A stretch of 58,746 bases of DNA from an uncultured Clostridia bacterium (GTDB lineage: Bacteria; Bacillota; Clostridia; Christensenellales; CAG-917), in the NCBI GenBank assembly GCA_944358385.1, contig CALVQW010000013.1:1-58746 (forward strand), in the 5' to 3' direction. The notes beneath the pieces are model-generated. The model saw only the letters and a list, made by a program, of their open reading frames with translations. It was not told where the DNA came from and did no database searches. This document shows, piece after piece, positions 52,198-58,746 of the stretch; position 1 is the first letter of the stretch; each line of letters opens with the position of its first letter. The translations under genes were made by a program, and so were the position numbers.

Positions 52198-52274
52198 CGG
52201 GGTGTAGCGCAGTTTGGTAGCGCGTACGGTTCGGGACCGTAAGGCCGCGAGTTCAAATCTCGCCACTCCGACCA
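52198..52274 (+). tRNA. tRNA-Pro (CGG)
   Basis: Full cloverleaf, 77 nt, CCA encoded. Anticodon arm TACGG-TTCGGGA-CCGTA gives CGG. Acceptor CGGGGTG pairs with CACTCCG (one G.U). Confidence 0.95.
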
Positions 52275-52275
52275 G

Positions 52276-52306
52276 AAAAAGCCGCACGGGATGTGCGGCT
52301 TTCTCT
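52276..52306 (+). terminator. Terminator after tRNA-Pro
   Basis: AAAGCCGCAC / GTGCGGCTTT hairpin followed by CTCT. Confidence 0.85.
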
Positions 52307-52437
52307 ATGTCAGCGTGGCGAGATAAAACTGTCCCGTGACGCTCCACGGGGTTCCGCTATTACGCGAGCGAGGGGAGTGGGAGCTATAGTAATGCTCTGC
52401 CTGTGGCAGAGCTTCCTGTCGGCTCCTTTTTGGGGAT

Positions 52438-52556
52438 TCAATGCAGCGCACCGTTGCCCGGTACTGTTTCTTTTATGCGGGACTGCGCTCGCGCGAGACG
52501 CGGCGTAGTCCCGCATAAAAGAAACACCCCCGCTCATCGCGGGGGTGCGCTGCATT
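52438..52556. repeat. Nested inverted repeats downstream of tRNA-Gln
   Basis: Outer arms AATGCAGCGCACC / GGTGCGCTGCATT (52439-52451, 52544-52556) enclose a hairpin of more than 20 bp (GTTTCTTTTATGCGGGACT and its complement) and an ACCCCCGC / GCGGGGGT hairpin. Read on the minus strand the last one, followed by GTTTCTTTT, is a terminator for tRNA-Gln. The 52307-52437 stretch holds no gene. Confidence 0.7.
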
Positions 52557-52629
52557 GGCAGGAGCTATAGGAATCGAACCTACACCATGGGAGTCAGAGG
52601 CCCATGTGCTACCACTACACCAAGCTCCA
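52556..52629 (-). tRNA. tRNA-Gln (CTG)
   Basis: 74 nt, CCA encoded. Anticodon loop CTCTGAC gives CTG. Acceptor pairs 2-71 to 7-66 are intact, but 1-72 is T.T, and the last anticodon-stem pair 31-39 is C.T; both are mismatches worth noting, though the first pair is weak in many tRNA-Gln. Confidence 0.9.
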
Positions 52630-52679
52630 ATGCAAGGTTTTGCTCGTCAAAAGTCGTGTGGTCTTTTGCGAGCATTGTG

Positions 52680-52708
52680 ATTATAGCGCACTATTTTGCA
52701 TTTTGCAA
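52680..52708 (-). promoter_or_regulatory. Promoter of tRNA-Gln
   Basis: TTGCAA-17-TATAAT on the minus strand, 51 nt before the tRNA. Confidence 0.75.
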
Positions 52709-52726
52709 TCGTTTTCGCCAACAATA

Positions 52727-52756
52727 TTGACACCCGCGCGCGGTTTGGGCTAAAAT
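52727..52756 (+). promoter_or_regulatory. Promoter of DUF2804 gene
   Basis: TTGACA-18-TAAAAT, 27 nt before the start codon. Confidence 0.75.
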
Positions 52757-52783
52757 ATTTTCATTCCCGTTGCGGAGGGCAGT

Positions 52784-53821
52784 ATGCAGAAAGAGATCAC
52801 GGAGCGGCAGCCGCTGCTCGGCAAGGACGGCAACATCGTCAATCCCGGCTACGCCAAAAAGCTCCTTTGGGACTACAACCGCGAGAACATCACCGCGTCC
52901 AAAGCCCGCATCAAGGAGTGGGACTACTATTACATCGGCTGTGACGAGCACGCGCTTTGTCTCACTGTCGCGGACATGGGATATGTGGGCGCGCTTTCCA
53001 TCTCGGTGATGGATTTCGTCACACCTTCGCAGTTCACCAACAGCTCCGTTTTCCTTTTCCCTATGGGCAAACTGAACATGCCCCGCACCACGGAGTACGG
53101 CGACGTACATTGCCGCAACGGCAAGACGGAGATGACCTTCACCTGCGACGGCAAGACGCGCCACCTCTACGGCAAGTTCCACAACGCGGACAAGAAGGGC
53201 AACGACGTCACCTTCGACGTCACCCTCACCGACTTTCCGGAGGAGAGCATGGTCATCGCCACCCCCTTCGACAAACCCGGCTACTTCTACTACAACCAAA
53301 AGATAAATTGTATGCGCGCGGAGGGTATGTTCACCGTGGGCGACACCGTCCGGAAGTTCTATCCCGAGACCTCCCTCGCCACCCTCGACTGGGGCAGAGG
53401 AGTGTGGACCTTCGACAACACCTGGTATTGGGGCAGCTTGCAGACTCGTCTTGAGGACGGCACCACCTTCGGCTGGAACCTCGGCTACGGCTTCGGCAAT
53501 ACCTCCGCCGCAAGCGAGGATATGCTCTTCTACGGCGGCAAGTCCCATAAGATCGGCAGGACAAAGTTCGTCATCACCGGCGACGACACCGGCAACCCGC
53601 AATTCATGTCCAAGTGGAAGATCCTCTCCGAGGACGGCAGGCTGGACTGCACCTTCAAGCCCCTCATCGACCGCTACGAACCCTTCGATCTCAAAGTGAT
53701 GTGCATGATCCCCCACCAGGTGTTCGGCTACGTCTCCGGCAAGTGCGTCCTCGATGACGGCACCGTCATCGAACTCAAACAAAAACTCTGCTTCGCCGAA
53801 AAAGTGCACAACAAGTGGTAG
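52784..53821 (+). CDS. DUF2804 protein
   Basis: A 345-residue protein of the DUF2804 family, recognisable by QPLLGKDGNIVNPGYAKKL, RIKEWDYYY, FPMGKLNMP, ATPFDKPGYFYYNQKINC, LDWGRGVWTF and the C-terminal FAEKVHNKW. It lacks a signal peptide and looks all-beta, similar to hydroxyneurosporene-synthase/AttH-like lipocalin folds. Function unknown. GGAGG precedes the ATG. A second, diverged member lies at 56907-57971. Confidence 0.85.
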   Translation: MQKEITERQPLLGKDGNIVNPGYAKKLLWDYNRENITASKARIKEWDYYYIGCDEHALCLTVADMGYVGALSISVMDFVTPSQFTNSSVFLFPMGKLNMPRTTEYGDVHCRNGKTEMTFTCDGKTRHLYGKFHNADKKGNDVTFDVTLTDFPEESMVIATPFDKPGYFYYNQKINCMRAEGMFTVGDTVRKFYPETSLATLDWGRGVWTFDNTWYWGSLQTRLEDGTTFGWNLGYGFGNTSAASEDMLFYGGKSHKIGRTKFVITGDDTGNPQFMSKWKILSEDGRLDCTFKPLIDRYEPFDLKVMCMIPHQVFGYVSGKCVLDDGTVIELKQKLCFAEKVHNKW

Positions 53822-53982
53822 AGCCGCCGCAGGGGCGTTGCCCCTGCACCCCGCGAGGGGCATTATGCCCCTCGACTCCTTACTTTTAATATAACAATGC
53901 GCCGAAGGTCACGGCTACGCTCGCAACCTTCGACGCACTTTTATTATAACAGCATGGGAGCGCGAGGGTGTAACACCCTCGC
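53822..53982 (+). repeat. 3' module downstream of DUF2804 gene
   Basis: Two GC palindromes (GCAGGGGC / GCCCCTGC; GAGGGGCA / TGCCCCTC), an AT-rich linker, the 40-nt hairpin TGCGCCGAAGG ... ACCTTCGACGCA (53898-53937), another AT-rich linker and the GCGAGGGTGT-A-ACACCCTCGC palindrome (53962-53982). Same parts as at 47696-47781. Confidence 0.7.
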
Positions 53983-53984
53983 AG

Positions 53985-54146
53985 GGTGCTGAGCGCACGG
54001 CTGACTGTTGCTTTGTGTCACGCACGACAGCTATTTATTCACGTCTCGCAATAGTATGGGGGCGCGGTGCTGAGCGCACGGCTGACTGTTGCTTTGTGTC
54101 ACGCACGACAGCTATTTATTCACGTTTCGCAATAGTATGGGGGTGT
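53985..54146 (-). repeat. 81-bp tandem repeat, two units (minus orientation)
   Basis: GAGCGCACGG recurs at 53991 and 54072, 81 bp apart, with almost identical units containing ACGCACGACAGCTATTTATTC. The same family is present in the opposite orientation at 56329-56571. Confidence 0.8.
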
Positions 54147-54171
54147 GGGGGTATAATACCCCCGCAAGAAA

Positions 54172-54399
54172 TTATACCATGAAGGGGGCGAGGGCGGTGA
54201 GGAAGTCGTCGCAGTCGTCGGAGGCGATTTCGAGCACGATGGGTTCGTCCAGATCCAGGCTGAAGATGCCCAGGATGGACTTGGCGTCCACGACGTATTT
54301 GCCGCTCTTCAAAGTGAGTTCGTAGTCGCAGCGGGCGGTGATGTTGACAAACTTCTTGACCGCCTCTGCGGTGTCCAGCTTGATCTGTACGGATTTCAT
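54172..54399 (-). CDS. HPr-like protein lacking the catalytic His
   Basis: A 75-residue HPr-fold protein. The Ser46-type regulatory segment KSILGIFSLDL is conserved, but the GLHARPA region with the PTS phospho-acceptor His15 is replaced by residues near DTAEAVKKFVNITA, with no His in the whole protein. It therefore cannot relay PTS phosphate and resembles Crh in principle. AAAGGAG precedes the ATG. A GGGGGTAT-A-ATACCCCC palindrome (54147-54163) follows the stop. Confidence 0.8.
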   Translation of the reverse strand: MKSVQIKLDTAEAVKKFVNITARCDYELTLKSGKYVVDAKSILGIFSLDLDEPIVLEIASDDCDDFLTALAPFMV

Positions 54400-54434
54400 G
54401 AGATGCTCTCCTTTAAAAATTTATTTTCAACGAA

Positions 54435-54463
54435 ATTATAGCCGAAACGCGCGCCCGTGTAAA
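54435..54463 (-). promoter_or_regulatory. Promoter of HPr-like gene
   Basis: TTTACA-17-TATAAT on the minus strand. Confidence 0.8.
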
Positions 54464-54530
54464 GAAAATCGCGGGGCAATTTGTCCCATCCGCGCGGATA
54501 AATGCGCGATCATGCCGCCGAAAGTGCGGC

Positions 54531-54559
54531 TTGCTCTCCGCCGTGCCGCGTGGTATAAT
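54531..54559 (+). promoter_or_regulatory. Promoter of 240-aa gene
   Basis: TTGCTC-17-TATAAT, 24 nt before the ATG. Confidence 0.8.
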
Positions 54560-54583
54560 GAAAAAAAACGCTAAGGAGCGGCT

Positions 54584-55306
54584 ATGGAATACAACGGAGA
54601 AGGGATAGAGGCTCTTGTCGCCGCGGTGGACGGCTTGCAAAGCGCGGGGCTTATCATGGCGGACAAGAAGATCAAGGCGTTGCTCAAATGTTTGGCATAT
54701 TACGACGAGTTCCGCACCGTGCTGGTCTATTGCAACGAGAGCTTTGACTACGCGGCGGAGAAGCGCAAGGCGTTCCGCAAGGCGGGGGACTATCACGTCA
54801 TGCGCCTTCCCGATGACGCAAAGACGCTCGTCCCGCTGGTGGCGGGGCTGCTCGTCGAGTGTGACGAGGGCAAAGAGGATTTCATCGGCTTCTGCGCGGA
54901 CTATTACCCTGCATCGAGCAGGCAGGAGAGCATGGAGAAGTGCTGTCACGACCTCATCGAACGCTTCAAGCTCGCGCTCGTCAGCCTCGTCGTCGAGGGT
55001 TTCCACGAGGAAGCACCCCTCGTCGAACGCGTGGTAGACTTCGCCCCCGAAGGGTTGCAAAAGCCTACGGAATCCTTGTTGGTCTCCATCGTGCGGGCGG
55101 TGGAGGAGGCGGCTCTCGCAGAGGCGGACCGCAACGACCTCAGGACCATTTTGGAGGGATATTCGGCGGCATTGGACTCCCGCGATACGCTCATGATCAA
55201 GGCGGTGTGGCTGGGCGCAAGGCGCGTCCTCGCCTCGCTGCGGCTGTGTCCGAAGGAGTCCGCCGAGATGGATGAACTGCTCCGTATGTACCTTGTCTCC
55301 AAATGA
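54584..55306 (+). CDS. Conserved-looking protein of unknown function (240 aa)
   Basis: Not recognised. A soluble, mainly helical, acidic protein with no signal peptide or membrane segment; AAGGAG and a consensus promoter support real expression. Codon use matches neighbours. It lies 27 nt upstream of the glycosidase-like gene and is probably co-transcribed with it. Confidence 0.75.
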   Translation: MEYNGEGIEALVAAVDGLQSAGLIMADKKIKALLKCLAYYDEFRTVLVYCNESFDYAAEKRKAFRKAGDYHVMRLPDDAKTLVPLVAGLLVECDEGKEDFIGFCADYYPASSRQESMEKCCHDLIERFKLALVSLVVEGFHEEAPLVERVVDFAPEGLQKPTESLLVSIVRAVEEAALAEADRNDLRTILEGYSAALDSRDTLMIKAVWLGARRVLASLRLCPKESAEMDELLRMYLVSK

Positions 55307-55333
55307 GCGGGACACATCCCCGCCATCCGATGT

Positions 55334-56353
55334 ATGACGAAAACGGCACTTAAACTATCCGATTTGACATTTGAAGCCCTTTATAATGCGGAGTTCCGCC
55401 TTCGTGAGGGCAACCCGATCATCCGGCGGCACGGCTTTTCCACCGTGGTCGCCGATCCTTTTGTGCTCACTCCCGATCTCACCCCCGACGGCAGGTGGAA
55501 GCTCTTTGCCCACACCCTCGAAGGGGTGTTCCTTTACGACTCCGCGGACGGGCTGTCCTTCGGCAAGGGCAGGAAGATCCTCCCGCGCGCCATGCGTCCC
55601 TGTGTGGCGAAAACAGGGGAGGGATACATCCTCTACTACGAGCGGGTGCAGCCCCTCGTCCCCCGCGGTCTCACCATGTTGGGCGCGGATTGGAAGTCCG
55701 AGATTTGGGCGGTGAGAAGCCGCGATCTTGTCACCTTCTCCGAGCCTTTTCCCGTCCTTTCATACGACCGCCCTTACGAACAGGCGGGAAGGAGAGGGCA
55801 TTCCCTTTCCAACCCTTTCGTCATCGAGGACGGCGGCGGCTGGTCTCTCTATTATTCCGCAGGTCTCACCTTCGTCCCCGATTGCGGGTTCAGCGAGCCG
55901 ACATTCGTCTGCCTTGCCAAAAGCGATCGCCCCGACGGCGGGTTCGTCAAAGGCGACGCGCCCATCATTCGCCCCGATCCGGAACATCCGCTTTTCAACC
56001 TTTGTTCCGGCTGTCTCAAAGTCTACCGTCTCGCCGATTGCTATGCCGGCATCCAGAACGGCATCTACCGCGTGGGAGAGAGGAGCGAGTCCGCCATCAG
56101 TCTTCTGCGCTCCGAGGACGGCGTGCATTTCGAGTTCGCGCGCACCCTCGTCACCCCCGCCCGCGACGGAGGTTGGATGTCGCAGTTCGTCTATGCCTCC
56201 CACCTCGTCCCCGCACCCGACGGCACCCTCCGCCTCTATTTCAACGCGCGCAACCGCGCCGACGTCCTCGGCGTCGAACACATCGGAGTGGGGGAATTAT
56301 TCCCCTGCGAGGGTGTTACACCCTCGCGCTCCCAAGCTGTTACGGAACGTTAA
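55334..56353 (+). CDS. Glycosidase-like beta-propeller protein (GH43/GH32-like)
   Basis: A 339-residue protein with the repeated strand pattern of five-bladed propeller glycosidases: VVADPFVLTPDL (candidate catalytic Asp), WKLFAHT, IWAVRSRDLVTF, NPFVIEDGGGWSLYYSAG, LRLYFNARNR. Substrate unknown; cytoplasmic. The start lacks a clear RBS. The last ~18 codons (after ELF) are translated from the GCGAGGGTGT palindrome and the first 81-bp repeat unit, so the natural C-terminus has been extended or replaced by repeat DNA. Confidence 0.65.
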   Translation: MTKTALKLSDLTFEALYNAEFRLREGNPIIRRHGFSTVVADPFVLTPDLTPDGRWKLFAHTLEGVFLYDSADGLSFGKGRKILPRAMRPCVAKTGEGYILYYERVQPLVPRGLTMLGADWKSEIWAVRSRDLVTFSEPFPVLSYDRPYEQAGRRGHSLSNPFVIEDGGGWSLYYSAGLTFVPDCGFSEPTFVCLAKSDRPDGGFVKGDAPIIRPDPEHPLFNLCSGCLKVYRLADCYAGIQNGIYRVGERSESAISLLRSEDGVHFEFARTLVTPARDGGWMSQFVYASHLVPAPDGTLRLYFNARNRADVLGVEHIGVGELFPCEGVTPSRSQAVTER

Positions 56354-56577
56354 TAAACAGCTGTCGTGCGTGAAATGGAACAATAGCTAGCCGTGCGCTC
56401 AGCACCGCGCTCCCACACTATTGCGTGACGTGAATAAACAGCTGTCGTGCGTGAAGAGAAACAATAATTAGCCGTCCGCTTAGGACCGCGCTCCCAAGCT
56501 GTTACGGAACGTTAATAAACAGCTGTCGTGCGTGAAATGGAACAATAGCTAGCCGTGCGCTCAGCACCGCGCTCCCG
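56307..56577 (+). repeat. Palindrome plus three 81-bp tandem units (plus orientation)
   Basis: After the palindrome at 56307-56327, CTCCC starts units at 56329, 56410 and 56491, with the next CTCCC at 56572: period exactly 81. Units contain AACAGCTGTCGTGCGTGAA. Inverted relative to 53985-54146. Confidence 0.8.
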
Positions 56578-56747
56578 CGTCGCATTTCGTGCGGTTTCGT
56601 CGCCATTGCGCCGCGCTGCGGCGGTTGGCTCGCCTACCGCACGACTGCTCCTTATCACGTCGTGAAAATGCGGACGTTCGCCCCGTTCCTCGTTTTCTCA
56701 CTCCGCTCAAAAACTATCGCGGTGCTCTCTGATTTTCACTCCGTGTG
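56578..56747 (-). repeat. Structured intergenic element, copy 2
   Basis: Inverted copy of 47425-47585. Keeps GGAGTGAAAAT, GCGATAG, GCGAACGT, GCATTTTCACGACG, AAGGAGCA, AGGCGAGCC and GGCGACGAA, while paired regions differ in a compensating way (CGTGCGGT with ACCGCACG here, CCGCGCG with CGCGCGG there). Confidence 0.6.
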
Positions 56748-56797
56748 ACAGCGGAACTTTATTCTCCCCCCACGCCCCGTGCTTTTATAATAAAAAA

Positions 56798-56906
56798 TGC
56801 GCCGAAGTGCGCGGGTTTGTCCGTGCGCTTCGGCGCATTGTCATATTATAGTCCGGGGTGCGGGGATAGATCCCCGCGAGGAGGCAGGGGCGGTGTCCCG
56901 CAGATA
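56798..56906 (-). repeat. 3' module downstream of second DUF2804-type gene
   Basis: 40-nt hairpin (56798-56837, TGCGCCGAAG ... CTTCGGCGCA, 18 pairs with three G.U) plus AT-rich linker and a CGGGGAT / ATCCCCG palindrome next to the stop codon of the gene ending at 56907. Confidence 0.7.
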
Positions 56907-57971
56907 TTACATCCTGGTGGACTTGTCCTCGCCTATGCCGAGCATGCCGTCCACGACGTATTTTTTGCCGTTGGTGTCCTTGACGTAGCCGTAGATCTTG
57001 CCGAAGGGGAGGGCGTAGTAGACGTCAACGACGAGGAAGTGCATGGGCATATAGAAGGTGTCCGCGATCTCGAAGCGTATGTCCACGCAGCCGTGTTCGT
57101 CGTGTATGCGCCAGGTTTTTGCCTTGCGGCTCTCGCGCTCGAATACGACGGGGGGCAGGGGGAAACTCTCGCCTTCCACCCAAATGAGGTTCTCGTTGTA
57201 GGCGTCCTGATCTATGGACTGGTTGCGGGTGAGGTTGAAGGCGAAATACTTTTTCTCGCCGTCGATTTCGCACTTGCCCATGGTGGTGAGCCAATCATAG
57301 TGGGCGAGGTAGGGATAGTAACCCTTGTGGTCGTCGATGATGGAGACGGAGTTCTCGTTGGTGACGAATTTCTCGCCGTTGACCGTGATGTATCCCTCCG
57401 CCTTGAAGAAGTCCTTTTCGGAATAGAGCGGTTTGTTGGGACCGAAGGGGATGGACACGTTGGAGGGAGGGGAGAGCCTCTCCACGGACATATCGATCTC
57501 AAATCTGCCGCTCTTGCCTTCCGACCAGCCTTTGGCGGAGGCTTTGCCGTTCATGAGGTCGTTCTTGATGACGTACTCGCTCTTTTTGACTTTGAGTTCG
57601 CAATAGTCATCCACGAGCTGGGAGGCGACTTTCGCCTTCTTGACGGGGACGATGTTGCGCCACTTATAGATCTTGCCCGTGCGCTTGTCGAACCAGATGA
57701 AGATGGAGAATCCGAAAGGACCGGTGTTGTAGATGGCGGAGACCAGCGCGCCTTCGTCAAGATGCACCTCGAATGCCTCCCACTCCGTCAGCCTGCCCTT
57801 TTTCATGAAATCGGGCATCAGCTTGCCGCAGGGCTTCTCGCACTCGATGAGATTGAGTTTCCTGAAAGGTTTGTCAAACGTGCCGAAATGTGCCTGTCCG
57901 TTCTCGACGATGCTGTCGGGAGTGGGGACGGGACGGCGTTTTTCCGAAATGTAAGCGGGGTATTTGCTCAT
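56907..57971 (-). CDS. DUF2804-like protein, diverged
   Basis: A 354-residue soluble protein. The second half (SIIDDHKGYYPYLAHYDWLTTMG, FNLTRNQSIDQDAYNENLIWVEG, WRIHDEHGCVDIRFE) resembles the DUF2804 core, while the N-terminus differs from the copy at 52784. AGGAGG precedes the ATG and TTGCAA-17-TATTTT lies upstream. Function unknown; a structural role in carbohydrate or lipid handling cannot be judged. Confidence 0.65.
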   Translation of the reverse strand: MSKYPAYISEKRRPVPTPDSIVENGQAHFGTFDKPFRKLNLIECEKPCGKLMPDFMKKGRLTEWEAFEVHLDEGALVSAIYNTGPFGFSIFIWFDKRTGKIYKWRNIVPVKKAKVASQLVDDYCELKVKKSEYVIKNDLMNGKASAKGWSEGKSGRFEIDMSVERLSPPSNVSIPFGPNKPLYSEKDFFKAEGYITVNGEKFVTNENSVSIIDDHKGYYPYLAHYDWLTTMGKCEIDGEKKYFAFNLTRNQSIDQDAYNENLIWVEGESFPLPPVVFERESRKAKTWRIHDEHGCVDIRFEIADTFYMPMHFLVVDVYYALPFGKIYGYVKDTNGKKYVVDGMLGIGEDKSTRM

Positions 57972-57995
57972 GATCGTTCCTCCTGATGCGCCTTA

Positions 57996-58024
57996 AAAAT
58001 AGCACGATTCGCCATAATTTGCAA
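57996..58024 (-). promoter_or_regulatory. Promoter of second DUF2804-type gene
   Basis: TTGCAA-17-TATTTT on the minus strand. Confidence 0.7.
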
Positions 58025-58159
58025 TGGATATCTGTTCAAAAACCGCGAAATCGGACACTCCGTGTACGATTGTTTAACATCTGCCGCTTTTCTTGCGCGC
58101 GGTTTATCCGCCTTGACACGCAACGGCGGCGGGACGGGAAGAATAAATGTGAAAAATAC

Positions 58160-58188
58160 TTGACATTGTCGGCGGCTTGTCGTATTAT
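58160..58188 (+). promoter_or_regulatory. Promoter of tRNA cluster
   Basis: TTGACA-17-TATTAT, 17 nt before the first tRNA. Confidence 0.85.
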
Positions 58189-58205
58189 CTATGAGCATCA
58201 TTCGT

Positions 58206-58281
<76 letters not shown>

Positions 58282-58323
58282 CTTGCGACGGCTTCGCGCA
58301 AACGCGAAGCCGCCGTGCGATAA

Positions 58324-58400
58324 GGCGGCGTAGCTTAGTTGGTTATAGCGGCCGGTTCATACCCGGCAGGTCGTTGGTTCGAATCCGACCGCCGCTACCA
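58324..58400 (+). tRNA. tRNA-Met (CAT), elongator
   Basis: 77 nt, CCA encoded, anticodon loop TTCATAC. Body matches elongator Met (GGCGGCGTAGC ... CGCCGCTACCA) rather than the TilS substrate tRNA-Ile(CAU). Confidence 0.92.
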
Positions 58401-58405
58401 AAATC

Positions 58406-58480
58406 GGCCCCATGGTCAAGCGGTTAAGACATCGCCCTTTCACGGCGGTAACCCGAGTTCGAGTCTCGGTGGGGTCACCA
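58406..58480 (+). tRNA. tRNA-Glu (TTC)
   Basis: 75 nt, CCA encoded, anticodon loop CTTTCAC. Confidence 0.95.
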
Positions 58481-58487
58481 CAATCAC

Positions 58488-58514
58488 ACAACCGCTCCCA
58501 TGAGCGGTTGTTTC
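58488..58514 (+). terminator. Terminator after tRNA-Glu
   Basis: CAACCGCTC / GAGCGGTTG hairpin followed by TTTCATTT. Ends the fMet-Met-Glu transcript; no clear promoter was found between it and tRNA-Val. Confidence 0.8.
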
Positions 58515-58594
58515 ATTTCGGCAAGGGGGGCTTTGCCCGCCTCGAATGCGCATTCTACGCGCCTCGATCGGGCATCCCGCCCCTCCGACGATAC

Positions 58595-58671
58595 GGAGAC
58601 TTAGCTCAGTTGGTCAGAGCACTTGCCTTACAAGCAAGGGGTCAACGGTTCAAGTCCGCTAGTCTCCACCA
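58595..58671 (+). tRNA. tRNA-Val (TAC)
   Basis: 77 nt, CCA encoded, anticodon loop CTTACAA; acceptor GGAGACT / AGTCTCC fully paired. Confidence 0.95.
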
Positions 58672-58712
58672 AAAGCGAACAAAATCGAATCGGATTTTGT
58701 TCGCTTTTTTTG
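58672..58712 (+). terminator. Terminator after tRNA-Val
   Basis: AAAGCGAACAAAATC / GATTTTGTTCGCTTT stem followed by a further T-run; the last 34 bases of the window hold nothing recognised. Confidence 0.9.
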
Positions 58713-58746
58713 TGTAGCCGCGGCCTTTGGCGCGGTGCGCCTGCCG

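Noticed and set aside
58324..58400. tRNA-Ile2 (CAU), the TilS substrate
   Set aside because: The acceptor and D-arm sequences match elongator tRNA-Met; the tRNA-Ile2 gene is probably elsewhere.

Overview
The window is 58.7 kb of GC-rich bacterial DNA from a Gram-positive, probably spore-forming, uncultured Clostridia-like Bacillota. The evidence is a spoIIE homologue beside tilS-hpt (a Bacillota neighbourhood), the glgB-glgC-glgD-glgA-glgP glycogen set with the Bacillota-type GlgD, DegV, VanW, short Cys-anchored lipoproteins, and consensus sigma-A promoters (TTGACA-17-TATAAT). The lineage is inferred from gene content only.

Layout. 0.2-4.1 kb: minus-strand hypB, an Fe-S flavoprotein, hypA. 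4.3-8.6 kb: a lipase-like lipoprotein and a Ca2+-type P-ATPase behind an attenuated leader peptide. 8.7-17.2 kb: a lipoprotein, a sugar:cation symporter with a phosphoesterase, then a Na+-pumping biotin-dependent decarboxylase (alpha, gamma, biotin carrier, beta) with its biotin ligase. 17.3-20.0 kb: SGNH lipoprotein and ispE. 20.1-30.4 kb: glycogen synthesis and breakdown plus a GH13 enzyme. 30.5-33.5 kb: a 284-bp foldback element and the uraA-upp uracil-uptake operon behind a second attenuated leader peptide. 33.6-38.2 kb: GntR-ABC operon, radical SAM gene, CofE-like gene. 38.9-46.9 kb: spoIIE divergent from tilS-hpt-cca, then rmuC and a PHP phosphoesterase. 46.9-58.7 kb: phosphoglucomutase, VanW, DegV, two DUF2804-type genes, an HPr-like protein, a glycosidase-like gene and six tRNAs, embedded in dense palindromic and tandem repeats.

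The most notable signals are regulatory. (1) A strong promoter, a canonical RBS, a 25-codon ORF whose residues 4-15 read as an EF-hand-like Ca2+ loop, and an overlapping terminator precede a P-type ATPase that keeps the SERCA Ca2+-site residues. (2) An 11-residue leader on a U-rich tract directly before a terminator precedes uraA-upp, resembling UTP-sensitive pyrBI attenuation. (3) Several genes lie exactly 6 nt after a -10 box with no RBS, suggesting leaderless mRNAs. (4) Families of short intergenic hairpins show compensatory base changes between copies. (5) A 184-bp tandem array repeats the 5' end of tRNA-Pro upstream of the real tRNA.
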